From contig MKTT01000085.1 in the NCBI GenBank assembly GCA_001898385.1, positions 71,727 through 135,726 on the forward strand: DNA of 64,000 bases. Direction: 5' to 3'. A program made the translations under genes and the position numbers. This stretch comes from Planctomycetales bacterium 71-10 (GTDB lineage Bacteria > Planctomycetota > Planctomycetia > Isosphaerales > Isosphaeraceae). This document shows, in pieces, positions 56,376 through 64,000 of the stretch (the first letter of the stretch is position 1; the number at the start of each line of letters is the position of its first letter). The notes beneath the pieces are model-generated. The model did no database searches. It was not told the DNA's origin and saw only the letters and a list, made by a program, of their open reading frames with translations.

Positions 56376-56923
56376 ACGCCCCCCCGGCGGCGTCGCGCCC
56401 GCAGCGCCGTCGCCAGCCCGGCCCCGGCCGCGACGGCCGCCATGGCGATCGCCGACGGCTCCGGCACCGCGCCGCTCGACGCCGTCACGTAGCCCGAGGT
56501 CACCAGACGATTCCCCGCGTTCCACTGGTGTTCGGACGAGGGCCCGTTCGTGATGAAGTTCGTGATCCCCGACGTCGACAACGGCGAGGCGAAGACCAAC
56601 TGGAGCTCATACTGGGACCCGGAGAGGTCGATCCGGAACGAGTTGGGGAGGAATCCTTCGTGGACGCTGCCGGCCTGCGTGTAATTCACCTCGGCGAAGT
56701 TGAACGTCAGGCCGGTGGTCTCCGGCGCGACGATGTTCGCGGCCAGAAGCGAATCCCGGGCGTCGTTGAGGGTGAAGGTCCCCGTCAGCGCGCCGGCGGA
56801 CTCGCCGTACATGTCCTTGAGCTGCACGTCGTGCAGCGTGTACACGATGGCCGCGGACGATCGGGCATACGTCGACGACAGGACGAGCAGGGTCAGGACG
56901 GACGCTCGGACCAGATTCTTCAT
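56363..56923 (-). CDS. PEP-CTERM sorting domain-containing protein
   Basis: A 186-aa secreted protein with signal MKNLVRASVLTLLVLSSTYA. The C-terminus has the full PEP-CTERM tripartite signal: VPEPS, a helix AIAMAAVAAGAGLATAL and a basic tail RARRRR. The mature region is beta-rich (TLHDVQLKDMYGESAGALTG, TFTLNDARDSLLAANIV, FRIDLSGSQYELQLVFASPL). In known systems exosortase cleaves at the PEP motif and the protein goes to the surface, often with exopolysaccharide. No exosortase gene is in this window. It overlaps the convergent gene by 13 bp. Confidence 0.93.
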   Translation of the reverse strand: MKNLVRASVLTLLVLSSTYARSSAAIVYTLHDVQLKDMYGESAGALTGTFTLNDARDSLLAANIVAPETTGLTFNFAEVNYTQAGSVHEGFLPNSFRIDLSGSQYELQLVFASPLSTSGITNFITNGPSSEHQWNAGNRLVTSGYVTASSGAVPEPSAIAMAAVAAGAGLATALRARRRRGGVQVS

Positions 56924-57510
56924 CGCGTGATTCCTCGAGGATGGCCACGGCCGCCTCGACCGCGGGACGCCGGCTCGCGATCGTGCGTCCCTCCATCGAT
57001 GACTCTACGCTCGCCTCCAGGCCCTCGGACGTCGACGCGGCGTGGAATCGACGCGTTGCGGCGTGGCGGCGGCGCGCGCCGATCCCGTCGCACGCCCGGC
57101 GGCGGGCGAGGGAATTCCGAAATATCGGGTGATTCCTGGAATCTCTCGGCCACCCCGGGGGACCGCACCTGAGGTGGATCGCCGTCCCTTGACGATTCGG
57201 AAGCCATCGATCGGGAGGCCCGACCCGCCCGAGGCCAGGCCACGGGACGCGTCCGCGCCCGACGGCCCCGGCTGCATCCCTTGCGACGAGCCGAGGATGG
57301 CGAAGAAGCCCGGGGCGTCCCGGATTCCAGGGCGACCGTGCTGGTCGCTTTCTCATCAGAACCGGGACGGGCAGGCACCCTGCGGCGGTCGAGAGGCGTC
57401 GCGGCGTGGAGGGAGTTTCGGCCGCTTGAGCGATAAACCCCGATCATGCTTACAGGTCCGGCGACCCTCGCCCGGCGGGCGGGGGGGATGTCGGGCGTCC
57501 TCCTATCCTG

Positions 57511-57665
57511 CCTAATTTCGGGGTCGAAAAATTGTGGCCATGCCTATGCCCTCGCGGGGGAAGATGGCCCGCAGGGCAATACTGTTCGGCACAAGATTTG
57601 GGCTATGGACCGACGCCCCCTCTCCCGACGGGCATAGATATGGCCACAACTTTTCGACCCGGAAT
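57511..57665. repeat. Inverted pair of a roughly 40-bp palindromic unit
   Basis: CCTAATTTCGGGGTCGAAAA, then TTGTGGCCATGCCTATGCCC (57511-57551), faces an inverted copy at about 57627-57668 (GGGCATAGATATGGCCACAA, then CTTTTCGACCCGGAATCCGG). A third copy in the forward direction lies at 57909-57950. Between the first two lies a part of a left element end (57549-57579) and AATACTGTTCGGCACAAG. Confidence 0.75.
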
Positions 57666-57712
57666 CCGGGGGAGATAGGCAAGCCCTGAATCGCCCCGGA
57701 GCGCCGATTCAT

Positions 57713-57872
57713 CCCCTCTCCCGCCGGGAGAGGGCGGCCGCGCAGCGGCGGGTGAGGGTCGTCGGGGCGCGGAGGGCATGCCGGGCGCGCCGGGCGTCAA
57801 CCGAGGCTGTCTCAACAGGTCCGACGACCCTCACCCGGCCCTTCGGGCCACCCTCTCCCGGCGGGAGAGGGG
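57713..57872. repeat. MITE-like element, CCCTCTCCCG variant
   Basis: The left end 57713-57758 has CCCTCTCCCGCCGGGAGAGGG, a second hairpin (GCCGCGCAGCGGC) and GGGTGAGGG. The right end 57828-57872 is CCCTCACCCGGCCCTTCGGG, then CCACCCTCTCCCGGCGGGAG. About 69 bp of core lies between. The ends are imperfect inverted repeats of the same architecture as at 10420 and 24080. Confidence 0.8.
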
Positions 57873-57908
57873 ACGTCGGCGTCGGGCCGGCCTTCGCCTA
57901 TCTCGCCC

Positions 57909-57950
57909 GAATTCCGGGTCGAAAAGTTGTGGCCATATCTATGCCCGGCG
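57909..57950. repeat. Third copy of the 40-bp palindromic unit
   Basis: CGAATTCCGGGTCGAAAAGT, then TGTGGCCATATCTATGCCCG. It is nearly identical to the reverse complement of 57627-57668 and similar to 57511-57551. Confidence 0.8.
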
Positions 57951-57977
57951 GGAGAGGGGACATCCATCCTCGGTCAA

Positions 57978-58196
57978 TTCTTGTGCCGAACAGTATTGGC
58001 CCGCAGGGCCGGATGAGGGGGGCGACCGGCGAGAAGGCCGTCGGGTCGCGGCGAAGCCCGATCAGGTGGGCCTTCGAAACCGAAGGGGCTCGTGCTTCGC
58101 CCCCCCCTCATCTGACCGCTTCGCGGCCTGTCCTCCCCCGCGAGGGGGGGGAGACCGTCGTCATCGCCCACCGCCCCAAAATCCGGGACGGTCAGG
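57978..58196. repeat. MITE-like element with altered left end and conserved tail
   Basis: TTCTTGTGCCGAACAGTATT (57978-57998) replaces the first left hairpin; it is the inverse of 57579-57598. Then GGCCCGCAGGGCC and GGATGAGGGG, a core shared with 10420-10594 (GGCCGTCGGG, CTCGTGCTTCGC), and the right end CCCCCCTCAT, GACCGCTTCGCGGCC, CTCCCCCGCGAGGGGGGG (to 58152). The tail at 58174-58196 reads CCCCAAAATCCGGGACGGTC. Confidence 0.75.
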
Positions 58197-58246
58197 GAAA
58201 GAGGCCGCGCGGCCTCTTCGTTGGATCGGCCTTCCGTCGACCGGCG

Positions 58247-59563
58247 TCAGTCGAGCGGCTTGAGGGAGACGTTGCGGAACTCCACCGGGTCGTTGTGGCC
58301 GGCGAAGCCGAAGTAGCCCTTGGTCAGGTCCTTGCCCGGGTGCGGGGAGTTGGCCATGAACTCCGTCACCGTGCTCAGGTCGGCGTCGAGGATCGGCGTG
58401 CCGTTCAGCTCGACCTGGATCTTGGGGCCCTTGACCGTCACCTTCTCGTAGTTCCACTCGCCGACCGGGCGGAGGTAGCCCCGGTGCGCGGCGACCTGGC
58501 CGTAGGCCGAGCCATGCGCCTGGCGCGGGTCGAGGTTCTTGTACTGCTCGTGGCCGTCGTCGAGGACCTGGAGTTCGGTCATGCCGTGGTAGGCGGCGTC
58601 GCCCTGGCCGGGGTAGCGGATGGCCAGGCCGTTGTTGCCGGCCGGCGGGAGCTTGAACTCGAGGACGGCGGTGAAGTCGGCGAACTCCTTGTCGTAGTAG
58701 AGGACGCCGCCGTGGCCGGCCTTGCAGCGGATCGAGCCGTCGACGACCTCGTAGTTCTCGACGGAGCCCTTCCAGCCGGTCAGGTCCTTGCCGTTGGACA
58801 GCTCGAGGAAGCCGCCGGGGGCCTTGTCGATCTTGGCGAGGTAGGCGTTGGCCTCCTCGGGCTTGATCTCGCGGAGCTTGATGTTGCGGAAGCGGGTCTC
58901 GCTGCCGTGGGTCTGGAGCTGGATCGGGCCGACGGCGGCCAGGGGGAGCTTGCGGTCCCAGTAGTTCTCCATGATCGCGTCCTCGACGACGAGCTTGCCG
59001 TTGAGGTAGATCGTGGTGCGGGCGCCGACCTGGAGGATCCGCAGGGTGTTCCACTGGCCGAGCGGGTTGTCGGCGAAGACCAGGGGGTCCTTGCCCTTCG
59101 CGCCGGGGGAGTTGTTCCAGAGGCCGCCGGAGCCCTTGTCGGCGCCCAGGTTGAACTTGGCCTTCTCGGTGAAGTCCCAGATCTGGACCTGGGGCGTGCC
59201 GCGGAGGTAGATGCCGCTGTCGCCCAGGGGGAGGATCTTGTAGTCGACGAAGAACTCGACGTCGCCGTAGCCCTTGTCGGTGCTCATGAAGACGCCGTGG
59301 CCGTCGTTGACGATCTCGCCGTCCTCGACCTTCCAGTGCTGGGCGGCGTCGGCGGCGTCGGCGGCGAGCTTGGCCTTCTGCTCCTCGGCGCTCATCGCCT
59401 TGAACTTGCGCGGGTCGATGGTCGACTCGCCGTGCCAGCCGGCGAAGTCCTTGCCGTTGAAGATGGCCTGGAACGAGGGCTCCTCGTCGGCGGCGGCGGG
59501 CCGGCCGATCAGGGCCGCGGCGAGCGCCGTCAGGGCGAGCGACAGGTGGGGCTTCGTCAGCAT
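58247..59563 (-). CDS. Exported protein with two DUF1080 (3-keto-disaccharide hydrolase) domains
   Basis: A 438-aa protein with a signal peptide (...LIGRPAAADEEPS). Each half begins with the family's FNGKDFAGWHG or LSNGKDLTGWKG phrase. The first half (about 28-235) has GDVEFFVDYKILPLGDSGIY and LRGTPQVQIWDF; the second (about 250-438) has FADFTAVLEFKLPPAGNNGL, AIRYPGQGDAAYHGMTELQV and FGFAGHNDPVEFRNV. DUF1080 proteins have a concanavalin-like fold, and some hydrolyse 3-keto-glycosides produced by sugar 3-dehydrogenases. It is the last gene of a minus-strand run after rhaT and the GH78 enzyme (107 bp gap). A role in rhamnoside breakdown is inference from context. Confidence 0.92.
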   Translation of the reverse strand: MLTKPHLSLALTALAAALIGRPAAADEEPSFQAIFNGKDFAGWHGESTIDPRKFKAMSAEEQKAKLAADAADAAQHWKVEDGEIVNDGHGVFMSTDKGYGDVEFFVDYKILPLGDSGIYLRGTPQVQIWDFTEKAKFNLGADKGSGGLWNNSPGAKGKDPLVFADNPLGQWNTLRILQVGARTTIYLNGKLVVEDAIMENYWDRKLPLAAVGPIQLQTHGSETRFRNIKLREIKPEEANAYLAKIDKAPGGFLELSNGKDLTGWKGSVENYEVVDGSIRCKAGHGGVLYYDKEFADFTAVLEFKLPPAGNNGLAIRYPGQGDAAYHGMTELQVLDDGHEQYKNLDPRQAHGSAYGQVAAHRGYLRPVGEWNYEKVTVKGPKIQVELNGTPILDADLSTVTEFMANSPHPGKDLTKGYFGFAGHNDPVEFRNVSLKPLD

Positions 59564-59670
59564 CGGGTGGGGATCCTCGGGTGGTCGGTCCGGGTGGTGG
59601 GTCTTGGGAGGCGGGAGGTTCGAGGCGACGGGGGCCCGGCGCGACGGCCGGGCCCCCGCGTCGCGCCGCG

Positions 59671-62600
59671 TCAGGGGGCGGCGAAGGTGAAGACGTAGCG
59701 GCCGGAGCCGATCTCGGCGACGGTCTTGCCGGCCTCGGCGGCGGCCTTCGTCACGCCCTGCGCCTGGGCCAGCGCCACGCCGCTCTCGGCGACGGCGGCG
59801 GGGTCGGCGGCGGGGAGGACGACCTTGGCCGTCGTGTTGGGCGGGACCGTGACGTCGACGGTGGCGACGCCGCCGGCGCGCGTCCAGGTCACGGCGATCT
59901 CGCCGCGGACGCTCCGGTACGACGTGGTCGCGAACGTCAGCTTATCGGTGAGCTGGGGCTCGATCACGATCTTCTTGTAGGCCACGTCCGCCGCGTGGAT
60001 GCCGCCGACGTTCTCGACGATCCAGCCGTAGACCGCGCCGAACGAGTAGTGCGCGAACGAGTTCATGCCCGGATCCTGGAACCCCTTGTCCGGGGTCCAG
60101 CCGTCCCAGCGCTCCCAGATGCTGGTGGCGCCGTGCCGGATCGAGAAGCCCCACGAGGGGAACGTGTCGTTGAACAGCAGCCGATACGCGACGTCCTGGC
60201 GGCCGATCTTGGAGAGGACCAGCATCAGGTCCTTGGTCCCGATGAAGCCGGTCGAGAGGTGCCAGTCCTTGTCCTCGATCCGCTTGACCAGCAGCTCGGC
60301 GGCCTTCTTCGCCCTCTCGCCGTCGACGAGGTCGTTGGCGAGGGCCAGGACGTAGCACGCCTGGGTGTCCCCCTTGACGACGCCGTCGTCGCCGACGTAC
60401 GCCTTGTTGAACGACGCCTTGATCTTCTCGTAGACGTCGGCGTACTTCTTCGCGTCCTCGGCCTTGCCCAGCGCGGCGGCGGCCTGGGAGGTCAGCCGGG
60501 CGGCCAGGGCGAAATAGGCCGTATAGATGACGTCCTTGGGCGTGTCGGCGCCGATGCTCAGCCAGTCGCCGAAGGCGTGGTACTTCTCCGGCGGCAGCAG
60601 GTCGGGCGTGCTGCGGTTCACCAGGAAGTCGACGTACTTCGCCATCGACGGGTACTGGCGGGCGAGGACGTCCTTATCGTTGTAGACCTGGTAGATGGTC
60701 CAGGGGCAGACGACCCCGGCCTCGGCCCAGGCGGGGCCGCCGTCGTCGCCGGCGACCTTCACCGGGGCGACCATCGGGAACTGGCCGTCGGCGCGCTGGC
60801 CGTCGGTCAGGTCGACGAGCCACTTGTCGAAGAACGCCTGGACGTCGGCGTTGAGCGTGGCCGTCTTGATGTAGACCTGCGCGTCGCCCGTCCAGCCCAA
60901 CCGCTCGTCGCGCTGGGGGCAGTCGGTCGGGATGTCGATGAAGTTCATCCGCTGCGTCCAGACGATGTTGCTGTAGAGCTGGTTCAGCATCGGGTCGGAC
61001 GTCTGGAACCGGCCGACGACGGGCGTGGCGCTGGAGATCGCCAGGCCGACGACCGTCTCGGAGTTGGGCGGCGACTTCAGGCCGGAGACCTCCAGGTACT
61101 GGTAGCCGTGGAAGGTGAAGCGGGGGCTCCAGACCTCGTCCTCGCCGGTCCCCTTGCAGACGTAGGTGTCGATGCAGCGGGCCTCGCGGAGGTTGGTGGT
61201 GTAGATGGTGCCGTCCGGGTTGAGCCGCTCGGCGAACCGCAGGGTGATCGCCCGGCCGGCCTCGCCGCGGACCCGGATGCGGGGGACGCCGGCGAAGTTC
61301 TGGCCGTAGTCGATGACGTAGACGCCCGGCTTGACCTCGCTGTAGGTCTTCGCCCGCAGCTCCTGGTACGCCGTGACGGCCGGGCCGCGGTGGGCCTCGA
61401 CCTTCGGGTCCATCTCGGAGCCGGTGTCCACGGCCGCCCACGACGAGGCGTCATACCCGGGGCGGTCCCAGCCGGACTTCTCCAGGCGGGCGTCGTAGGT
61501 CTCGCCCATGAGGAAGTCGGCCTCCAGGAACGGGCCGACGGCGGCCTTCCAGTCGGGGCCGGTGGCGATCACATCGGACGTGCCGTCGGCGTACTCGACG
61601 ACGAGCTGCGCCTTGACGCGGGTCTTCTTGCCGTAGTGGTCGCGGACCTTGCCGAAGCCGACGTAGCCGCTGTACCAGCCGTCGGCCACGATCGCGCCGA
61701 GGGCGTTGGCCCCCTGGGCGACGAGCGGGGTGACGTCGTAGGTCCGGTACAGGACGCGCTTCGTGTAGTCGGTCCAGCCCGGGTTGAAGAGGTCGTCGGA
61801 GACGCGGGAGCCGTTGAGGTGGACGTCGTGGATGCCCAGGGCCGTCGTGTAGACGGTGGCTCGCTTGACGGGCTTGGAGACCTGGAACTCCGTGCGGAGG
61901 AGGGCGGGCTTCGGCAGGACCAGCTTGGTGACGGTGAGCTTGCCCCAGGGGCCGTCGCCGTAGTTCGCGACGACCTCGGCGGCGGGGAGGCCGGCGACGT
62001 CGATCTCGCGGCTGTGCCAGTTCTGGCCCGGGTCGGCGACCGACTTCCAGGAGGCGTCGGTGACGTTCTCGACGACGCGGCCGTCCTTCAGCTTGACGGT
62101 CAGCCGGGCGATCAGGCCGGCCGGGCTGGGGGCGCCGTTCTCGACCTCGACGCGGAGCTTGTTCTTGCCCGGCCTCACGGCGCGGAGGGCGTCGACCTGG
62201 AGCGGGACCTTGTGGCTGGTGCCGGCGGCGATCAGCTCGCCGTTGACGGTGTAGCGGTGCGAGTCGTCGGCACCGGCGAGGAGCGTGGCCTCGGCGATGG
62301 GCGAGTCGGCGGGGACGTCGAACTCGGTGACGAACAGGCGGTGGGCCTTGGGCTTGTCGCCCCCCTTGTCGTCGGCGTGCCAGATCCACTTCGCGGCGCC
62401 GAAGTCGGCCTCGACGGCCGCGGCCTTGTCGTCGCGGGCGGCGTCGTAGCCGATCCACCGGGCCTTCCAGTCGGACGGGTCGAGCAGGCCGACCGTCCAC
62501 GAGGCCGGGGCGCTCCAGTCGGAAGGCTGACCCGCGCCGTCCCACAGCCGGACCTTCCACAGAGCCTTCTGGCCGCTCTTGAGCGGGGCGCCGGCGTAGG

Positions 62601-62925
62601 CGACGCCGGTGGTCTCGTCGCTCTGGACCTTGCCGGAATCCCAGAGGTCCCCCTCGTCGGCGGCGAGCTTGGCCGCGTCGGAGGAGACGACGACCTGGTA
62701 GGCCGACTGGACCTCGCCGCGGCGGGAGGAGGCGACGAGCCAGCTCAGCCGGGGGTTGGTCGCGTCGACGCCCAGCGGGTCGACCTTGGCCTCTACGCGG
62801 AGGTAGGCCGGCGAGAACGCCAGGCCGTCCGCCGGGGCGGCGGCCTGCTGCGCCCGCGAGGGCGACGCCGCGGCGCCCGCCAGGGCGGCGGCCAGCAGGG
62901 CCCGCCCGAATCTGCGATTCAACAT
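59671..62925 (-). CDS. Secreted GH78 alpha-L-rhamnosidase
   Basis: A 1084-aa enzyme from the ATG at 62925 (signal MLNRRFGRALLAAALAGAAA). An N-terminal fibronectin-like part (DATNPRLSWLVASSRRGEVQ) is followed by an inserted lectin-like beta domain (about residues 170-330). The Bac_rhamnosid_N domain has VYTTALGIHDVHLNGSRVSD. The (alpha/alpha)6 catalytic domain contains IDIPTDCPQRDERLGWTGDA, with the acid glutamate near residue 673, and SIWERWDGWTPDKGFQDPGM, with the second glutamate. A C-terminal beta sandwich ends the chain. It releases rhamnose from glycosides or polysaccharides outside the cell. It starts 42 bp after the end of rhaT in the same direction, linking hydrolysis to uptake. Confidence 0.95.
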   Translation of the reverse strand: MLNRRFGRALLAAALAGAAASPSRAQQAAAPADGLAFSPAYLRVEAKVDPLGVDATNPRLSWLVASSRRGEVQSAYQVVVSSDAAKLAADEGDLWDSGKVQSDETTGVAYAGAPLKSGQKALWKVRLWDGAGQPSDWSAPASWTVGLLDPSDWKARWIGYDAARDDKAAAVEADFGAAKWIWHADDKGGDKPKAHRLFVTEFDVPADSPIAEATLLAGADDSHRYTVNGELIAAGTSHKVPLQVDALRAVRPGKNKLRVEVENGAPSPAGLIARLTVKLKDGRVVENVTDASWKSVADPGQNWHSREIDVAGLPAAEVVANYGDGPWGKLTVTKLVLPKPALLRTEFQVSKPVKRATVYTTALGIHDVHLNGSRVSDDLFNPGWTDYTKRVLYRTYDVTPLVAQGANALGAIVADGWYSGYVGFGKVRDHYGKKTRVKAQLVVEYADGTSDVIATGPDWKAAVGPFLEADFLMGETYDARLEKSGWDRPGYDASSWAAVDTGSEMDPKVEAHRGPAVTAYQELRAKTYSEVKPGVYVIDYGQNFAGVPRIRVRGEAGRAITLRFAERLNPDGTIYTTNLREARCIDTYVCKGTGEDEVWSPRFTFHGYQYLEVSGLKSPPNSETVVGLAISSATPVVGRFQTSDPMLNQLYSNIVWTQRMNFIDIPTDCPQRDERLGWTGDAQVYIKTATLNADVQAFFDKWLVDLTDGQRADGQFPMVAPVKVAGDDGGPAWAEAGVVCPWTIYQVYNDKDVLARQYPSMAKYVDFLVNRSTPDLLPPEKYHAFGDWLSIGADTPKDVIYTAYFALAARLTSQAAAALGKAEDAKKYADVYEKIKASFNKAYVGDDGVVKGDTQACYVLALANDLVDGERAKKAAELLVKRIEDKDWHLSTGFIGTKDLMLVLSKIGRQDVAYRLLFNDTFPSWGFSIRHGATSIWERWDGWTPDKGFQDPGMNSFAHYSFGAVYGWIVENVGGIHAADVAYKKIVIEPQLTDKLTFATTSYRSVRGEIAVTWTRAGGVATVDVTVPPNTTAKVVLPAADPAAVAESGVALAQAQGVTKAAAEAGKTVAEIGSGRYVFTFAAP

Positions 62926-62966
62926 GGTTCGATTCCTTTTCCTGCGACTCCGGGAGAGGATGCGCG

Positions 62967-64000
62967 TCAGGCTCCGGGCTTCTCGGGGGCCTGGGCCGGG
63001 GCGGCCTCGGACGCGGTCTCGGGGGCCAGGGCGTTGCCCCAGCCGATGATGACGGTCGATCCGATCAGCACGGCCAGCGTGAGCGCCACCAGCCGCTTGG
63101 TCCGGGCGCTGGTCCCGGTCCACTCCTTCAGGGCGATCCCCCAGAGGGTGCTGAAGATCATGATGCTGGCCATGTGCAGCGTCCAGCTGGAGAAGCCGAA
63201 GCGCCCCATCTGGCTCTCGCCCATGGTGTAGAAGAAGAACTGGAAGTACCAGGTCACGCCCGCCAGGGCGCTGAAGAAGTAGTTGGCCAGCAGCGGGACG
63301 GGCTGCGGCCCGCCGGCGTCCGGGCCCTCGCCGAGCCCCGGGGCCTGGAGGGCGGCCTCCTCGGCCGGGGCGTCGGTGGGGTTCTCCAGGATCTCGTCGC
63401 GGCCCGTCGGGCCGACGGGCCGGGTGACGGGGCTGAGGTACTGGTAGGCCGAGCGGTTCTTCCAGTGGAGGAACGCGCACCACAGGAAGTTGGTCGTGAA
63501 GCCGCCGGCCATCACCACGATCAGGGCCGGCAGCCCGCGCCACAGCTCGCCGGTGCCGTGGGCCGCCCCGATCGCCTTGATCGGCCCGGCGGCCTCCAGG
63601 CCGAACGAGAAGCACGCGCTCATGATGCCCGAGAAGGTCGCGACCGCGATCCCCTTCTTGAAGTCGAACTCCTTGATGGAGGCCCGCTTGGCCTCCTCGG
63701 ACATCTCGCGCTCCTTCGACATCCCGGCCATGCCCGCCACGGCGATCCCGGCCATGCAGACCAGCACGCCGAGCAGGATCACCTGGCCGGAGAACGTCGG
63801 CAGGACGGTCGTGAACAGCTCCCCCTTCACCAGGGGCGGGATCAGCGTGCCGAACGCCGCCGTGTACCCGAGCGCCACGGCCATCCCCAGCGACATCCCC
63901 AGGTAGCGCATGGTCAGGCCGAACGTCAGCCCGCCCATGCCCCACAGGACGCCGAACAGGTACGTCAGGCCCAGCGTCCCGGCCGGCGTCTCGCCCAGCA
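62967..64000 (-). CDS. rhaT: L-rhamnose/proton symporter RhaT (5' end cut by window)
   Basis: The frame enters at the right edge as LGETPAGTLGLTYLFGVLWG and ends at 62967. Family strings include GGLTFGLTMRYLGMSLGMAV, LGYTAAFGTLIPP, GIMSACFSFGLEAAGPIKA, TNFLWCAFLHWKNRSAYQY and WYFQFFFYTMGESQMGRFGF. At least eight hydrophobic helices are visible. RhaT takes up L-rhamnose with protons across the inner membrane. A loop of about 50 residues rich in proline and acidic residues (after VGPTGRDEILENP) is longer than in the E. coli protein. It is followed 42 bp later by the rhamnosidase. The start lies beyond the window. Confidence 0.93.
   Translation of the reverse strand, partial: LGETPAGTLGLTYLFGVLWGMGGLTFGLTMRYLGMSLGMAVALGYTAAFGTLIPPLVKGELFTTVLPTFSGQVILLGVLVCMAGIAVAGMAGMSKEREMSEEAKRASIKEFDFKKGIAVATFSGIMSACFSFGLEAAGPIKAIGAAHGTGELWRGLPALIVVMAGGFTTNFLWCAFLHWKNRSAYQYLSPVTRPVGPTGRDEILENPTDAPAEEAALQAPGLGEGPDAGGPQPVPLLANYFFSALAGVTWYFQFFFYTMGESQMGRFGFSSWTLHMASIMIFSTLWGIALKEWTGTSARTKRLVALTLAVLIGSTVIIGWGNALAPETASEAAPAQAPEKPGA

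Larger units (their letters stand above)
56924..58246. other. 1.3-kb gene-free region packed with repeats
   Basis: 56924-57510 has no repeat or gene that I can support; its left end should hold the PEP-CTERM promoter. From 57511 on it is a mosaic of palindromic and dispersed repeats, listed separately. All frames in it are short or arginine/proline-rich. It separates the PEP-CTERM gene from the end of the rhamnose locus. Confidence 0.6.

Noticed and set aside
59581..63231. A 1216-codon plus-strand open frame
   Set aside because: Antisense to the rhamnosidase and RhaT genes; no recognisable motifs.
1..64000. tRNA, rRNA, riboswitch or CRISPR array
   Set aside because: I looked for T-loop-like GGTTCGAATCC strings, regular short repeats with spacers and known leader motifs and found none outside coding genes. 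A covariance-model search would be decisive.

Overview
The window is high-GC chromosomal DNA from a planctomycete, most likely a member of Isosphaeraceae. The assignment rests on gene content rather than on any marker tree. It holds three pairs of DUF1549/DUF1553 planctomycete cytochrome-c-like proteins with Tat-exported DUF1501 proteins, a DUF1559 prepilin-like protein with the H-X9-DG end, a TIGR03067 protein, a PEP-CTERM protein, two-domain DUF1080, Uma2 nucleases and many secreted glycoside hydrolases. No tRNA, rRNA, CRISPR array or intact insertion sequence was recognised.

Layout. 0-4 kb: the start of a MotA/TolQ/ExbB proton-channel gene leaving the left edge, a VOC + YciI pair, a stand-alone EF-Tu domain-3 protein and galE. 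4-14 kb, all plus strand: a TPR protein, a Mre11/Rad50-like pair of the YhaO/YhaN type overlapping by 4 bp, a secreted GH32-like protein, then a GNAT and a PH-like membrane protein. 14-23 kb, all minus strand: a giant WD40-PSD1 cytochrome (1708 aa), a HEPN protein, a BolA-like small protein, DUF1501 and TIGR03067 in tight succession, followed by a small ORF and a frameshifted pseudogene. 23-30 kb: an amidase, DUF1559 + lipoprotein, an unlisted 50-aa basic protein and a GH95 fucosidase, with two inverted copies of a repeat around the last part. 30-41 kb: M1 peptidase with HEAT repeats, NAD synthetase, NTF2-like, SGNH hydrolase, phosphotriesterase-like + LssY, acyltransferase 3. 41-56 kb: two more DUF1553/DUF1501 pairs, a transposase-like remnant, a trypsin-like/HEAT lipoprotein and tandem Uma2 genes. 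56-64 kb: PEP-CTERM protein, a 1.3-kb repeat-packed spacer, then a rhamnose locus (rhaT, GH78 rhamnosidase, DUF1080) leaving the right edge.

Functionally the window reads as carbohydrate scavenging (fucose, rhamnose, fructan-like and 3-keto-glycoside chemistry) by an organism with much surface/periplasmic redox protein and proteolysis. The items most worth a second look are the HEPN + BolA-like pair wedged inside a DUF1553-DUF1501 operon; a family of MITE-like intergenic elements with double-hairpin ends and interchangeable cores; a 31-bp direct duplication flanking one such sequence; and a GH32-like enzyme whose usual acid/base position is not glutamate.
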